From Thermoanaerobacterales bacterium 50_218 (lineage in GTDB: Bacteria; Bacillota; DSM-12270; Thermacetogeniales; Thermacetogeniaceae), in the NCBI GenBank assembly GCA_001508855.1, contig LGFL01000003.1, positions 1 through 64,000 of the forward strand: a stretch of DNA of 64,000 nucleotides, in the 5' to 3' direction. Positions 7,697 through 15,478 of this stretch are shown in pieces. The position numbers and the translations under genes were made by a program. Positions within the stretch are counted from its first letter, which is position 1. The number at the start of each line of letters is the position of its first letter. Under the pieces are notes generated by a model. It was not told the origin of the DNA. It did not search any database and worked only from the letters and a program-made list of their open reading frames with translations.

Positions 7697-8467
7697 CTAG
7701 ATGTATTTGCGCATATGGTTCAATGCTGCTTTTTCGAGGCGAGATACTTGAGCCTGAGAAATCCCGATTTCCTCAGCAACTTCCATTTGGGTCTTCCCTT
7801 CGAAAAAACGCAATGTGAGAATCAACTTTTCCCTCTCATTCAGCTTACTCAGCGCTTCCCTTACTGCAATCTGTTCGAGCCAGTTGGAATCCACACTTTT
7901 TTCGTCACTGATCTGATCCATGACAAAAATCGGGTCACCACCATCGTGGTAAATTGGGTCAAACAGAGATACAGGATCCTGAATGGCATCCATAGCAAAA
8001 ATAATTTCTTCTCTCGGAAGGTTCAATTCCTCGGCTATCTCATTGAGGGTCGGCTCGCGAGAGTTCTTGCTGACCAATGCTTCTCTTGCCTGGATCGCCC
8101 GATAAGCGATATCTCTTAGCGATCTGCTGATTCTAATCGTGTTGTTGTCTCGCAAATATCGCCTGATCTCTCCAATGATCATCGGGACGGCATAGGTGGA
8201 AAACTTCACATTCTGACTGAGGTCAAAATTATCAATTGCCTTGATGAGACCAATGCAGCCAACCTGAAACAAGTCATCAACATACTCTCCACGATTGACA
8301 AAACGTTGGATAACGCTGAGAACCAGGCGCAGGTTTCCTTTGATTAGCTGTTCTCGCGCTTTCAAGTCTCCATTCCTCAGTTTTTCGAAAAGTTTTCTCA
8401 TTTCTTCATTGGCCAATACTGGAAGCTTTGCTGTGTTTACACCGCAAATTTCTACCTTGTTGACCAT
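7697..8467 (-). CDS. sigG: RNA polymerase forespore sigma factor sigma-G
   Basis: Sigma-G, the late forespore sigma factor. The protein is nearly colinear with Bacillus SigG: NKVEICGVNTAKLPVL at the start, NRGEYVDDLFQVGCIGLIKAIDNFDL in region 2, KFSTYAVPMIIGEIRRYLRDNN around the core-binding and -10 recognition helices, and KTQMEVAEEIGISQAQVSRLEKAAL in region 4. A frame opening at 8497 exists, but GGGGGAGGA sits 9 bases before the ATG at 8467, which also matches the family N-terminus. It is separated from sigE by a terminator and preceded by a forespore-type promoter. spoIIR follows in the same unit. Confidence 0.95.
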   Translation of the reverse strand: MVNKVEICGVNTAKLPVLANEEMRKLFEKLRNGDLKAREQLIKGNLRLVLSVIQRFVNRGEYVDDLFQVGCIGLIKAIDNFDLSQNVKFSTYAVPMIIGEIRRYLRDNNTIRISRSLRDIAYRAIQAREALVSKNSREPTLNEIAEELNLPREEIIFAMDAIQDPVSLFDPIYHDGGDPIFVMDQISDEKSVDSNWLEQIAVREALSKLNEREKLILTLRFFEGKTQMEVAEEIGISQAQVSRLEKAALNHMRKYI

Positions 8468-8502
8468 TGTTCTGATTCCTCCCCCGTTTTTTGTCATTTC
8501 TC

Positions 8503-8531
8503 ATTATTACCTGGATTTTCGCAAATTATTC
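8503..8531 (-). promoter_or_regulatory. Predicted sigma-F/sigma-G promoter of sigG-spoIIR
   Basis: On the minus strand, GAATA (8527-8531), 15 bases, then GGTAATAAT (8503-8511). The -10 matches the sigma-F pattern GGNNANANT at every fixed position, and the -35 fits GHATR. It lies between the sigE terminator and sigG, as expected for forespore transcription of sigG. The same arrangement precedes spoVAC. Predicted by eye only. Confidence 0.6.
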
Positions 8532-8562
8532 TGGTTTTTGGTTCAGAGTTTCGGGAAGTTCG

Positions 8563-8604
8563 AAAAAATAAAAAAAGGAAAACCGATTTCCCTTTCAGTT
8601 TTCC
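8563..8604 (-). terminator. Intrinsic terminator after sigE
   Basis: Stem GGAAAAC (8577-8583) with GTTTTCC (8598-8604) and a 14-base loop, followed in the minus direction by TTTTTTTATTTTTTC. It separates the spoIIGA-sigE transcript from sigG. Confidence 0.75.
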
Positions 8605-8642
8605 TCTTCACGAAATCCTTTTTATCTGCCAAGAAAGCACCG

Positions 8643-9374
8643 CTACTCAAAACAGCAAATCTCTTGGCGAAGTCTCTTGATGATTCGCTTTTCCAGACGA
8701 GAGATGTAAGATTGAGAGATTCCCAGGAGGTCGGCTACTTCTTTCTGGGTTTTTTCCTTTCCATCACTTAAACCAAAACGAAGCTCCATGATCTTCCGCT
8801 CTCGTGGTGAGAGCCTTTCAATTGCCGCATACAACAGTTTGCGGTCGTCTTCTTCTTCCAGCTTCCTGGAGATGATGTCCCCTTCGGTTCCCAATACGTC
8901 TGAGAGGAGCAGTTCATTGCCATCCCAATCGACATTCAGAGGCTCATCGAAGGAAACTTCAGCCTTTATTTTGTTATTCCTTCTCAAGTGCATCAAGATC
9001 TCATTCTCGATACAGCGAGAAGCGTATGTCGCCAGTTTGATCTTCCGTTGGGGCTTGAAAGTATTGACTGCTTTGATCAGACCGATTGTCCCTATGGAAA
9101 CGAGGTCTTCGATTCCAATGTTGGTGTTTTCGAACTTGCGGGCAATATAAACGACTAGTCTTAGATTTCTTTCAATGAGGTCATTTCTTACCGAAGTATC
9201 CCCGGTTTCTAGTCTCTCCAAAAGCAGGTTTTCCTCTTCACTTGTAAGCGGGGGAGGTAAAGCTTCGCTGCTTCCAATGTAAAAAAGATGAGAAGGGTAT
9301 TTTAACTTGTATAATATCCTGATGGCAACCATTCGCAAAAACCATGTGAACCGCTTTACTTTTCTCATGATCAC
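8643..9374 (-). CDS. sigE: RNA polymerase mother-cell sigma factor sigma-E (pro-protein)
   Basis: Pro-sigma-E, the first mother-cell sigma factor. Beginning at GTG 9374 the product is 243 residues. It opens with a basic, amphipathic pro-region of about 34 residues, ending near the conserved SEALPPPL where mature sigma-E begins. Region 2 shows [17 protein letters not shown] and [16 protein letters not shown]; region 4 ends with [19 protein letters not shown] longer frame from 9482 overlaps spoIIGA. The GTG at 9374 is chosen because AAGGAGG lies 8 bases upstream. spoIIGA, its activating protease, is 22 bases upstream in the same operon. Confidence 0.95.
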   Translation of the reverse strand: MIMRKVKRFTWFLRMVAIRILYKLKYPSHLFYIGSSEALPPPLTSEEENLLLERLETGDTSVRNDLIERNLRLVVYIARKFENTNIGIEDLVSIGTIGLIKAVNTFKPQRKIKLATYASRCIENEILMHLRRNNKIKAEVSFDEPLNVDWDGNELLLSDVLGTEGDIISRKLEEEDDRKLLYAAIERLSPRERKIMELRFGLSDGKEKTQKEVADLLGISQSYISRLEKRIIKRLRQEICCFE

Positions 9375-9396
9375 AAAGCATTCCTCCTTGAGATCT

Positions 9397-10308
9397 TTAG
9401 GCAACTGAAGTATAAAGAAGGTCTGGATGGAGAAGTGCCCGGTAATTTCCCTTTGAGGATAGACTCCTGTTATAAATCCCAACTACAACTTTGGAAGTTT
9501 TTAAGATTTCCTCTCCAGCAAGAATAGAAACTTCATCCGGCTTGAAGCCAATCATCATTCCGTGATGCTTACCAATTGTAGTGAAAGGAATTAACCTTAG
9601 AGAAAAAGGTTTTTCACCCTTCCTGATTCCTTTTACTAGTTGCTCAAAATCAACCTCACCCTTACCTTCCGTAAACACCTTCCTCAACTCAGGAGGCAAA
9701 AAAGGAGCAAGGACCGCGTACTCAACGATAATCACAGGGTTTCCGGTAAGGGGGTCTATGAGTTGGTTACCGGTGTCGACCAGACCTTCGATCTTCACTT
9801 CATTCCCCTGGATTTTGATCTTCACAGGGATGTGCAGAAGCCCCTGGAGAAAAGACCTCTGAAGAAAAGCTGCTCCCCATTTACCGAGGATGAAAGCGGT
9901 GGCAACTGCTGCACCCAACCAGAAATATGGAAGAGAAAGGTACTCGATTGCCGTGGCAGGGATATTGGTGAGGAGGTTGATTAATCCGAGCATTGCTCCA
10001 CCCATTGTAAACGAGACAAGATAGAAATACAGAAGTGTTTGACAGAATCTTTTCCAAGAGACTGGAGTAAATACCAGAGCCACCATGAGCACAGAGGTGA
10101 GGAACTTGAAAAAAAATGTTTGAAAGGTTTTGCAACCCGGAAACAAGATCAGAACACTGTAACAGGCCCCAACACTGGCAGCAAGGAGAAGACGCCAGAA
10201 ACGAACTCGAAATCTGGCAAAGCGGGCTGTTGCCCAAAGCACAGTGTAATCCATCAAGAAGTTAACCAGATAGTAGACATCAGCATAGACATAAGAAGCT
10301 TCTGGCAT
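9397..10308 (-). CDS. spoIIGA: Sporulation sigma-E factor processing peptidase
   Basis: 303-residue SpoIIGA, the aspartic protease that removes the pro-region of sigma-E when signalled by SpoIIR. The N-terminal half has about five hydrophobic transmembrane helices (roughly residues 10-150). The C-terminal cytoplasmic half has the single catalytic motif VDTGN with Asp178, followed by DPLTGNPV; the enzyme acts as a dimer. The start is ATG 10308 with GGAGTG 9 bases upstream. It forms an operon with sigE and is preceded by a long-spacer promoter with Spo0A-like boxes (10402-10435). Protease, substrate (sigE) and signal (spoIIR) are all within 3.3 kb. Confidence 0.95.
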   Translation of the reverse strand: MPEASYVYADVYYLVNFLMDYTVLWATARFARFRVRFWRLLLAASVGACYSVLILFPGCKTFQTFFFKFLTSVLMVALVFTPVSWKRFCQTLLYFYLVSFTMGGAMLGLINLLTNIPATAIEYLSLPYFWLGAAVATAFILGKWGAAFLQRSFLQGLLHIPVKIKIQGNEVKIEGLVDTGNQLIDPLTGNPVIIVEYAVLAPFLPPELRKVFTEGKGEVDFEQLVKGIRKGEKPFSLRLIPFTTIGKHHGMMIGFKPDEVSILAGEEILKTSKVVVGIYNRSLSSKGNYRALLHPDLLYTSVA

Positions 10309-10401
10309 CTTGTTTCACTCCAAGGCCAGTGTGGCCTTCTGAAATTTTTTCATTTACCATTTATATGCTTATGCTGATCAGCTTTTTGAGATACCAGGGA
10401 T

Positions 10402-10435
10402 ATTATAAAAAAATCGTTCAACAGATATTGTCAAA
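10402..10435 (-). promoter_or_regulatory. Predicted Spo0A-controlled spoIIG promoter with a long spacer
   Basis: Minus strand: consensus -35 TTGACA (10429-10434), a 21-base spacer, and consensus -10 TATAAT (10402-10407), 94 bases before the spoIIGA start. Two heptamers differing from the Spo0A box TGTCGAA by one base are present: TGTCAAA (10429-10435, + strand, overlapping the -35) and TGTTGAA (10417-10423, minus strand, inside the spacer). The Bacillus spoIIG promoter also has a 22-bp spacer and is activated by Spo0A bound near the -35, so the architecture appears conserved. Prediction by eye. Confidence 0.6.
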
Positions 10436-10484
10436 CAATGGCACCCGCAGAAATAATGAACGCCAGAACCCTTATATTTACTAA

Positions 10485-11240
10485 CTAGGTTGAGCTAGTG
10501 GTATTTTTCTGAATTTGCTTGATGAAGCGGACCATGTTCTCGTAGTGAGAACCTTTCCAGTAGAGGCGACCACAATTCCGGCAAAGACAAAATTCATCGA
10601 AGTTTTCCCGGACCCTCGGGGGGAGGCGATCTTTTACCTCTTCCTTGGATATTGCTTCCAGCACTCCATTACAGCACATGCACCGGTGAAAAGGTTGGAT
10701 GAGACGGAAGAGGTCAAAACGGTGCAATACCTCCACCAACTGTGCAGTAGGAATAGTATTTCGCACAAAGTAGCCGTGGGTAATTTCACTTCGTTTCAGC
10801 AGACCCCGATCCCGAGTAAGAAGAATTCTTTGTTCGCTTACAGAAATTGCCGCCAATTGATCATCGGAAAAATCGTTACTATAGAGAGTATCAAAACCTA
10901 ACATTCGGAGATATGATGCCAGTTTTCCGAGATGGGTGTCGAGAATAAAACGAACCTCCCGCAATGGTTTTGGCCGCACTCGTAACAGAGGAGAAATATC
11001 AATGCTTTCGAAAACCGGATACACGCTGATGCGGTCTCCGTCTTGCACCTTGCGGGAGAAATCCACAGATTCTCCGTTGATTAGAATAAGGTCTACTTCG
11101 GTGTGAGGGACACCCAGTGATTCGATGAGGTCTTTGACAGCAGGTTGGCCGAAAAAGAAGTGGTTAAAAGTAACTTGCCTCTTTTCCTCAGGGAGGAAGT
11201 CATTAAGCTCAGCATAGAATCGAATCGAACAGCACTTCAC
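10485..11240 (-). CDS. Mut7-C family RNase-like protein with N-terminal ubiquitin-like domain
   Basis: 251-residue protein with three recognisable parts. First, a beta-grasp Mut7-C ubiquitin-like domain (about residues 1-90), including VDLILINGESVDFSRKVQDGD. Second, a Mut7-C PIN-like RNase domain (about 95-180) with RFILDTHLGKLASYLRMLGFD and ILLTRDRGLL, whose Asp residues would bind metal. Third, a zinc ribbon (about 187-240) formed by CMCC and CRNCGRLYWKGSHYE. Such proteins are widespread but poorly studied; ribonuclease activity is inferred from the fold. The start is GTG 11240. It appears to be a single-gene unit beside spoIIGA, with no obvious partner. Confidence 0.8.
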   Translation of the reverse strand: MKCCSIRFYAELNDFLPEEKRQVTFNHFFFGQPAVKDLIESLGVPHTEVDLILINGESVDFSRKVQDGDRISVYPVFESIDISPLLRVRPKPLREVRFILDTHLGKLASYLRMLGFDTLYSNDFSDDQLAAISVSEQRILLTRDRGLLKRSEITHGYFVRNTIPTAQLVEVLHRFDLFRLIQPFHRCMCCNGVLEAISKEEVKDRLPPRVRENFDEFCLCRNCGRLYWKGSHYENMVRFIKQIQKNTTSST

Positions 11241-11367
11241 CTTCTTGCCACTCCTCCAGACCTTTTTGGCAAAGTTGTAAAAAAGAAATTTTTATGCTGA
11301 CAGGAAACTGTAACCATTTGGGAGAATGTTAAAGTAAAGGGAATATTGGCGGAAAGGGGGTTAATTT

Positions 11368-12117
11368 ATGAAAATAGTTTATCATCCCCGCTATACCGAG
11401 GTCTACTCCGCAGACCCGGCAGCCAAACCGGGAAGGCTGGAGGCCATTTTAAAGGAAATTGAAGGCAGTTACGATTTTCTCGAATCAGAGCCTGCTGAAG
11501 AAGAGGATATCAGAAGAGTGCACACCCCTTCCCACATAGAGGCAATCAAGCGTAATTCCCATCTTTACGAAATAGCACTTCTGGCAGGAGGAGGAGCGAT
11601 TAAAGCAGCAGAGACGGCATTTGCAGGTGAACCCTCTTTTGCCCTGATCAGACCTCCGGGTCACCATGCCAGCCCTGGCCACAGTTGGGGTTTTTGCTAC
11701 TTCAACAATATCGCTGTAGCCCTGACCAAACTGAAATCGAAAGGTTTGATCGAAAAGGCTTTTATCTTAGACTTCGACCTCCATTTTGGAGACGGAACGA
11801 GCAACATTTTTGCCGGGAGCAAAATCAAATACTTCCAGCCAAAAGCCGAAACAAGAGAGGGCTTCATCTCTGAAATAAGAGAAAAACTGGAAGAAGAGAA
11901 AGGATACGAGATCTTTGCTGTTTCTGCTGGGTTCGATCGCCATATTGAAGATTGGGGAGGTCAACTAACTACTGATGACTACAGGACGATCGGAGAGTTA
12001 GTGAAAGAAGCTGCCGAGAGAAACTGCGAGGGAAAAAGGTTCGCCGTTCTGGAGGGGGGTTACAATCATTCCGTCTTGGGAAGGAATGTCCGCGCCTTCC
12101 TCGAAGGTTTTGCCTGA
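11368..12117 (+). CDS. Histone deacetylase family protein (short form)
   Basis: 249-residue arginase/deacetylase-fold enzyme. Zinc-site elements are intact: RPPGHHA (His99-His100), DFDLHFGDG (Asp137, His139), SAGFDRH (Asp190) and LEGGYNHS near the C-terminus. Members remove acetyl groups from small amines, polyamines or proteins; the substrate here is unknown. It is shorter than typical acetoin-utilisation or polyamine deacetylases because the stretch after the DxH motif (residues 145-180) is abbreviated. It is the only + strand gene between 2.6 and 64 kb, alone between divergent and convergent neighbours, which suggests an independently acquired gene. GGAAAGGGGG precedes the ATG. Confidence 0.82.
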   Translation: MKIVYHPRYTEVYSADPAAKPGRLEAILKEIEGSYDFLESEPAEEEDIRRVHTPSHIEAIKRNSHLYEIALLAGGGAIKAAETAFAGEPSFALIRPPGHHASPGHSWGFCYFNNIAVALTKLKSKGLIEKAFILDFDLHFGDGTSNIFAGSKIKYFQPKAETREGFISEIREKLEEEKGYEIFAVSAGFDRHIEDWGGQLTTDDYRTIGELVKEAAERNCEGKRFAVLEGGYNHSVLGRNVRAFLEGFA

Positions 12118-12211
12118 CACCTTTTAGCCACTCCGGAGAGATTTTGGGGTTGTTAACGGTTGTTCTCGCATCAGTGAACCATAACGTTTTAAGATATTAA
12201 AGATAAGCACA

Positions 12212-12244
12212 AAGAGAGGACCCCTAACTTCCAGGTCCTCTCTT
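12212..12244. terminator. Bidirectional terminator between ftsZ and the deacetylase gene
   Basis: An 11-bp perfect stem AAGAGAGGACC (12212-12222) / GGTCCTCTCTT (12234-12244) with an 11-base loop. A T-rich stretch follows in the minus direction, so it mainly ends the dcw transcript after ftsZ. It also lies 95 bases after the deacetylase stop. Confidence 0.75.
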
Positions 12245-12329
12245 CCTTGAATCGAGTCTCGGATCGAGACAAAATTTTTTCTGCTCAACTGCCGGATAAC
12301 GTGCAGGAGCGTCTGCCCAGTTGTAGAAT

Positions 12330-13370
12330 CTAGCGCCTGCGCAAGAAAGCAGGGATGTCGAGGTCGTCATTCGTAAATGATCTCAGATCGATGACTGTAG
12401 CTTCTTTCTCCTCATGTTTATGGTCAAATCCTGTAGCAATCACTGTCACTCGAACCTCGTCCTCGAGGCTTTCATCGATCACTGCTCCGAAAATGATGTT
12501 AGCCTCAGGATCAGCAGCCTGAGCAATGATTTCTGCAGCTTCGTTGACCTCAAACAAACCAAGGTCAGGACCACCTGTGATATTCAAGAGAACCCCCTTT
12601 GCTCCCTCAATCGAGGTCTCCAACAGTGGGCTGGAGATGGCAATTCTTGCCGCCTCGGCGGCCCTGTTTTCACCACGAGCGCTTCCAATTCCCATCAAAG
12701 CAGTCCCTGTCTCCATCATGATCGTTTTTACATCAGCAAAATCGAGGTTGATCAGACCAGGAACAGCAATCAGGTCAGAGATTCCCTGGACACCCTGCCG
12801 CAGCACATCATCAGCGATCCGAAAGGCTTCATTGATCGAGGTGTTGCGGTCAACAACCTGTAAGAGGCGGTCATTAGGGATGGTGATCAGGGAATCTACT
12901 TTTGTCTTCAGTTCTTGAATACCTTTCTCTGCTTGGTTTGCCCTCTTGCGACCCTCAAAGGTGAAAGGTCTGGTAACTACCCCGACTGTAAGAGCTCCCA
13001 CTTCTTTCGCAACTTCAGCTACGACTGGTGCACCTCCGGTTCCTGTTCCTCCACCCATCCCTGCTGTGACGAAAACCATGTCTGCGCCCCGCAGAGCCTG
13101 GGTCAACTCTTCTCTGCTCTCCTGAGCAGCCTTGAATCCGACCTCGGGATCACCTCCAGCTCCCAAGCCTCTCGTTAGTTTAGCCCCAATCTGGATCTTG
13201 TGCTCTGCTAGAGACATGTTCAAAGCCTGAGCATCAGTGTTAACCGCTATAAACTGGACTCCTTTAAGCCCTGCCTGGATCATTCGATTGACTGCATTGT
13301 TTCCCCCGCCACCGACACCAATCACCTTGATATCGGCAAACTGGTTGTTTTCGACTTCTAATTCCAGCAT
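12330..13370 (-). CDS. ftsZ: Cell division protein FtsZ
   Basis: 346-residue tubulin homologue that polymerises with GTP into the Z-ring. The tubulin signature is GGGTGTG within [13 protein letters not shown]. The N-terminal [13 protein letters not shown] loop and the T7 synergy loop [11 protein letters not shown] are present. After a short linker the C-terminal peptide [12 protein letters not shown], which binds FtsA and SepF, is intact. The linker is shorter than in Bacillus. The start is ATG 13370 with a G-rich SD. It is the last gene of the dcw cluster, 18 bases after ftsA, and shares the predicted sigma-H promoter at 14665-14693. Confidence 0.97.
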   Translation of the reverse strand: MLELEVENNQFADIKVIGVGGGGNNAVNRMIQAGLKGVQFIAVNTDAQALNMSLAEHKIQIGAKLTRGLGAGGDPEVGFKAAQESREELTQALRGADMVFVTAGMGGGTGTGGAPVVAEVAKEVGALTVGVVTRPFTFEGRKRANQAEKGIQELKTKVDSLITIPNDRLLQVVDRNTSINEAFRIADDVLRQGVQGISDLIAVPGLINLDFADVKTIMMETGTALMGIGSARGENRAAEAARIAISSPLLETSIEGAKGVLLNITGGPDLGLFEVNEAAEIIAQAADPEANIIFGAVIDESLEDEVRVTVIATGFDHKHEEKEATVIDLRSFTNDDLDIPAFLRRR

Positions 13371-13388
13371 TTCAACCCCCCCAATCTG

Positions 13389-14618
13389 TTAAAAGAGGTC
13401 TTTAAACCAGTTCTTTATTCTGGTCATCATCGACCTCCACGAAAAATTTTCTGATTCTTTAGCCATCTGACCCCTTCGTTTGGCAGCATACATTAGCAGG
13501 CCAACCCCGGTGGCAAAAATCGGGCTTTGCACGACATCCGTGAGGCCGCTAACAGATTCAGGGAACCCAAGTCGGACAGGCTTTTGGAACTCTTCTGTGG
13601 CCAGTTCAACAATCCCCTGGGTGAGGGCAGTCCCTCCAGTCAGAACAATCCCTCCAGGAAGCAAACCAGGATAGCCAGTTTTCTCTAATTGATTCTTGAC
13701 TAAGCTAAGAATTTCCTGCACCCGGGGCTGGATAATTTCTGCGATCATCTTTTTGGGGACACGATATACATCCTTGCCTCCTACACTGCTGACTTCAATG
13801 ATCTCACTCTCAGAGGTTAAAGCAGGCAGAGTACAGCCGTGTTCTTTCTTTATTTCTTCCGCGTTGTTTAGAGGTGTCCGCAAACCAACTGCGAGGTCAC
13901 TTGTAATGTAACTTCCTCCTATAGGTAGTACAGATGTATACCAAAGGGAGCCTTGATCGAAAAGGGCAATATCTGTTGTCCCACCCCCAATATCAACGAC
14001 AACAACTCCCAACTCCTTTTCTGCCGGAAAGAGAACTGCTTCACCGGAAGCGTAGGCATTAAGGACAAGTTCCTGAACGCGGAAACCAGCTCTCTCACAG
14101 CACTTCAAGAGGTTTTGGATTGCTGCTTGATTTCCTGTGACAATATGGGTTTCTACTTCCAATCTGGTTCCGACCATTCCCACGGGATCAAGGATGTTTT
14201 CATTACCATCAACAATAAACTGCCTGGGAATTACATGAATAATCTGCCGATCTGGAGGAAGTGGAACCACACGAGCAGCCTGTAAAACCCTTTCCACGTC
14301 TTCAGCAGTAATCTCTTTGTCAGGATTTGCTACTGCCACTACGGCCCGGTTATTCAAAGAAGAAACCGTAGGCCCTGAGATTCCTAAAAACCCGCCTTCG
14401 ATTGGACGGCCGCTCATTTGCTCGGCTTTTTCGATGGCCTCTTCGATCGAACGGGCTGTGCTTTCAATATCAATGACAGTCCCCTTCCGTATTCCAGCCG
14501 AGGGAACAAGCCCAAAACCAATCACCTGAACTTGGCCGTCTTCACTGACTTCGCCGACAAGTACGGCAACTTTTGTGCTTCCTACATCAAGACCAACAAT
14601 TGTGCTCCCCCGGGCCAA
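13389..14618 (-). CDS. ftsA: Cell division protein FtsA
   Basis: 409-residue actin-like protein that tethers FtsZ to the membrane and recruits late division proteins. Phosphate-binding elements GLDVGSTKVAVLVGE (N-terminus) and VVDIGGGTTDIALF (middle), and the adenosine motif GGIVLTGGTALTQG, are all present. The last ~17 residues (RSMMTRIKNWFKDLF) form the membrane-targeting amphipathic helix. The start is TTG 14618 with GGAGGT 7 bases upstream; the nearby ATG is out of frame. The 86-base gap before it holds a sigma-H-like promoter. Confidence 0.96.
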   Translation of the reverse strand: MARGSTIVGLDVGSTKVAVLVGEVSEDGQVQVIGFGLVPSAGIRKGTVIDIESTARSIEEAIEKAEQMSGRPIEGGFLGISGPTVSSLNNRAVVAVANPDKEITAEDVERVLQAARVVPLPPDRQIIHVIPRQFIVDGNENILDPVGMVGTRLEVETHIVTGNQAAIQNLLKCCERAGFRVQELVLNAYASGEAVLFPAEKELGVVVVDIGGGTTDIALFDQGSLWYTSVLPIGGSYITSDLAVGLRTPLNNAEEIKKEHGCTLPALTSESEIIEVSSVGGKDVYRVPKKMIAEIIQPRVQEILSLVKNQLEKTGYPGLLPGGIVLTGGTALTQGIVELATEEFQKPVRLGFPESVSGLTDVVQSPIFATGVGLLMYAAKRRGQMAKESENFSWRSMMTRIKNWFKDLF

Positions 14619-14664
14619 TCATGGCACCTCCACCCGGTTTTGCATGATTTTTCTTTACCAAGAA

Positions 14665-14693
14665 CAATTCAACGTAAATCATGATTTCCCTTT
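14665..14693 (-). promoter_or_regulatory. Predicted sigma-H promoter of ftsA-ftsZ
   Basis: Minus strand: AAAGGGAAA (14685-14693), 11 bases, GTTGAATTG (14665-14673). Compared with the sigma-H pattern RnAGGAwWW-N11/12-RnnGAATww it differs mainly at one -35 base (G for A). It lies 47 bases before the ftsA start. Bacillus ftsAZ also has a sigma-H promoter that raises FtsZ for polar division. Confidence 0.55.
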
Positions 14694-14704
14694 TTATTGT
14701 TACT

Positions 14705-15460
14705 TTAAATTCTTGGAGTTTTCATTTTTTCTTTTACTGCAGGTGCTTCTAAGACCCTCACATCTACATACTCGATCTTTTGCCGGTAATCGATGTTCCT
14801 GATAAGAGCAAGGGCTGAGTTTAACTTGTCAGGCAAGTCCACAGCAGAACCGAGAAATATGGGAATACCGTCTCTTGTGTAAGCAATAAGATTTTCGCGA
14901 TCAGATATGTTCAACTCTGACAAGAAGTCTTGGAAGGCCTCATTTTTGAGCACATCTAAAACATAAAGGAAGACAGAATCGCTGCCAACTTGTTTTCCTG
15001 GAGATGTAGAAACAGGATGGAAACCGGTGATGATGGGAAAGCTCATGCACGAGGAAAGAGAGTCAACTTTGTCCAAACAAAAACCGTTTTTGTCCACAAC
15101 TAAAAAGCAGTTGTCTGCGAGCAAAAGGGCACACGGTTCTCTTTCTGAAACAGTGATTAGAAGGGTATGTGGCCAATCCCTTCGAACAATAACTTTTTCA
15201 ATCAGGGGGTGTGAAAGCAGCCGCCGCTCTACCTGCTCGAGATCGATATCGAAGAGATTGGTGCCTTTCTGAACACCTGTCAGATCTGCAATCATCTGTG
15301 GGGATAAGGTCCTGTTGCCTTCGACTTTTATCTGGGCTAAAGCAAAAAACGGCGACTGACTGAAGTAATAAAAAGACATGAGGGCGAACACAGCCAGAAT
15401 GGCAAACCTTAAAAGTCTGGCGAGATTTTTCCTGGCCTTGCGGCGGTTATTCCTGGACAT
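14705..15460 (-). CDS. ftsQ: Cell division protein FtsQ/DivIB
   Basis: 251-residue bitopic division protein. It has a basic cytoplasmic N-terminus (RNNRRKARKNLARLL), one transmembrane helix at about residues 17-36, and then a POTRA domain beginning FALAQIKVEGNRTLSPQMI with the LTGVQKGTNLFDIDLEQVERRL pattern. The following beta domain contains VSEREPCALLLADN and GFCLDKVDS. With FtsL and DivIC it forms the complex that activates septal peptidoglycan synthesis. AAGGAG lies 9-10 bases upstream of ATG. It sits between murA and ftsA, the usual place. Confidence 0.92.
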   Translation of the reverse strand: MSRNNRRKARKNLARLLRFAILAVFALMSFYYFSQSPFFALAQIKVEGNRTLSPQMIADLTGVQKGTNLFDIDLEQVERRLLSHPLIEKVIVRRDWPHTLLITVSEREPCALLLADNCFLVVDKNGFCLDKVDSLSSCMSFPIITGFHPVSTSPGKQVGSDSVFLYVLDVLKNEAFQDFLSELNISDRENLIAYTRDGIPIFLGSAVDLPDKLNSALALIRNIDYRQKIEYVDVRVLEAPAVKEKMKTPRI

Positions 15461-15478
15461 TCTCTCTTGCTCCTTGAG

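Noticed and set aside
10371-10380. GCTGATCAGC palindrome followed by T5 near 10371-10386, a possible + strand terminator
   Set aside because: No + strand gene ends nearby, and it falls in the spoIIGA leader; the stem is only 5 bp with no loop.
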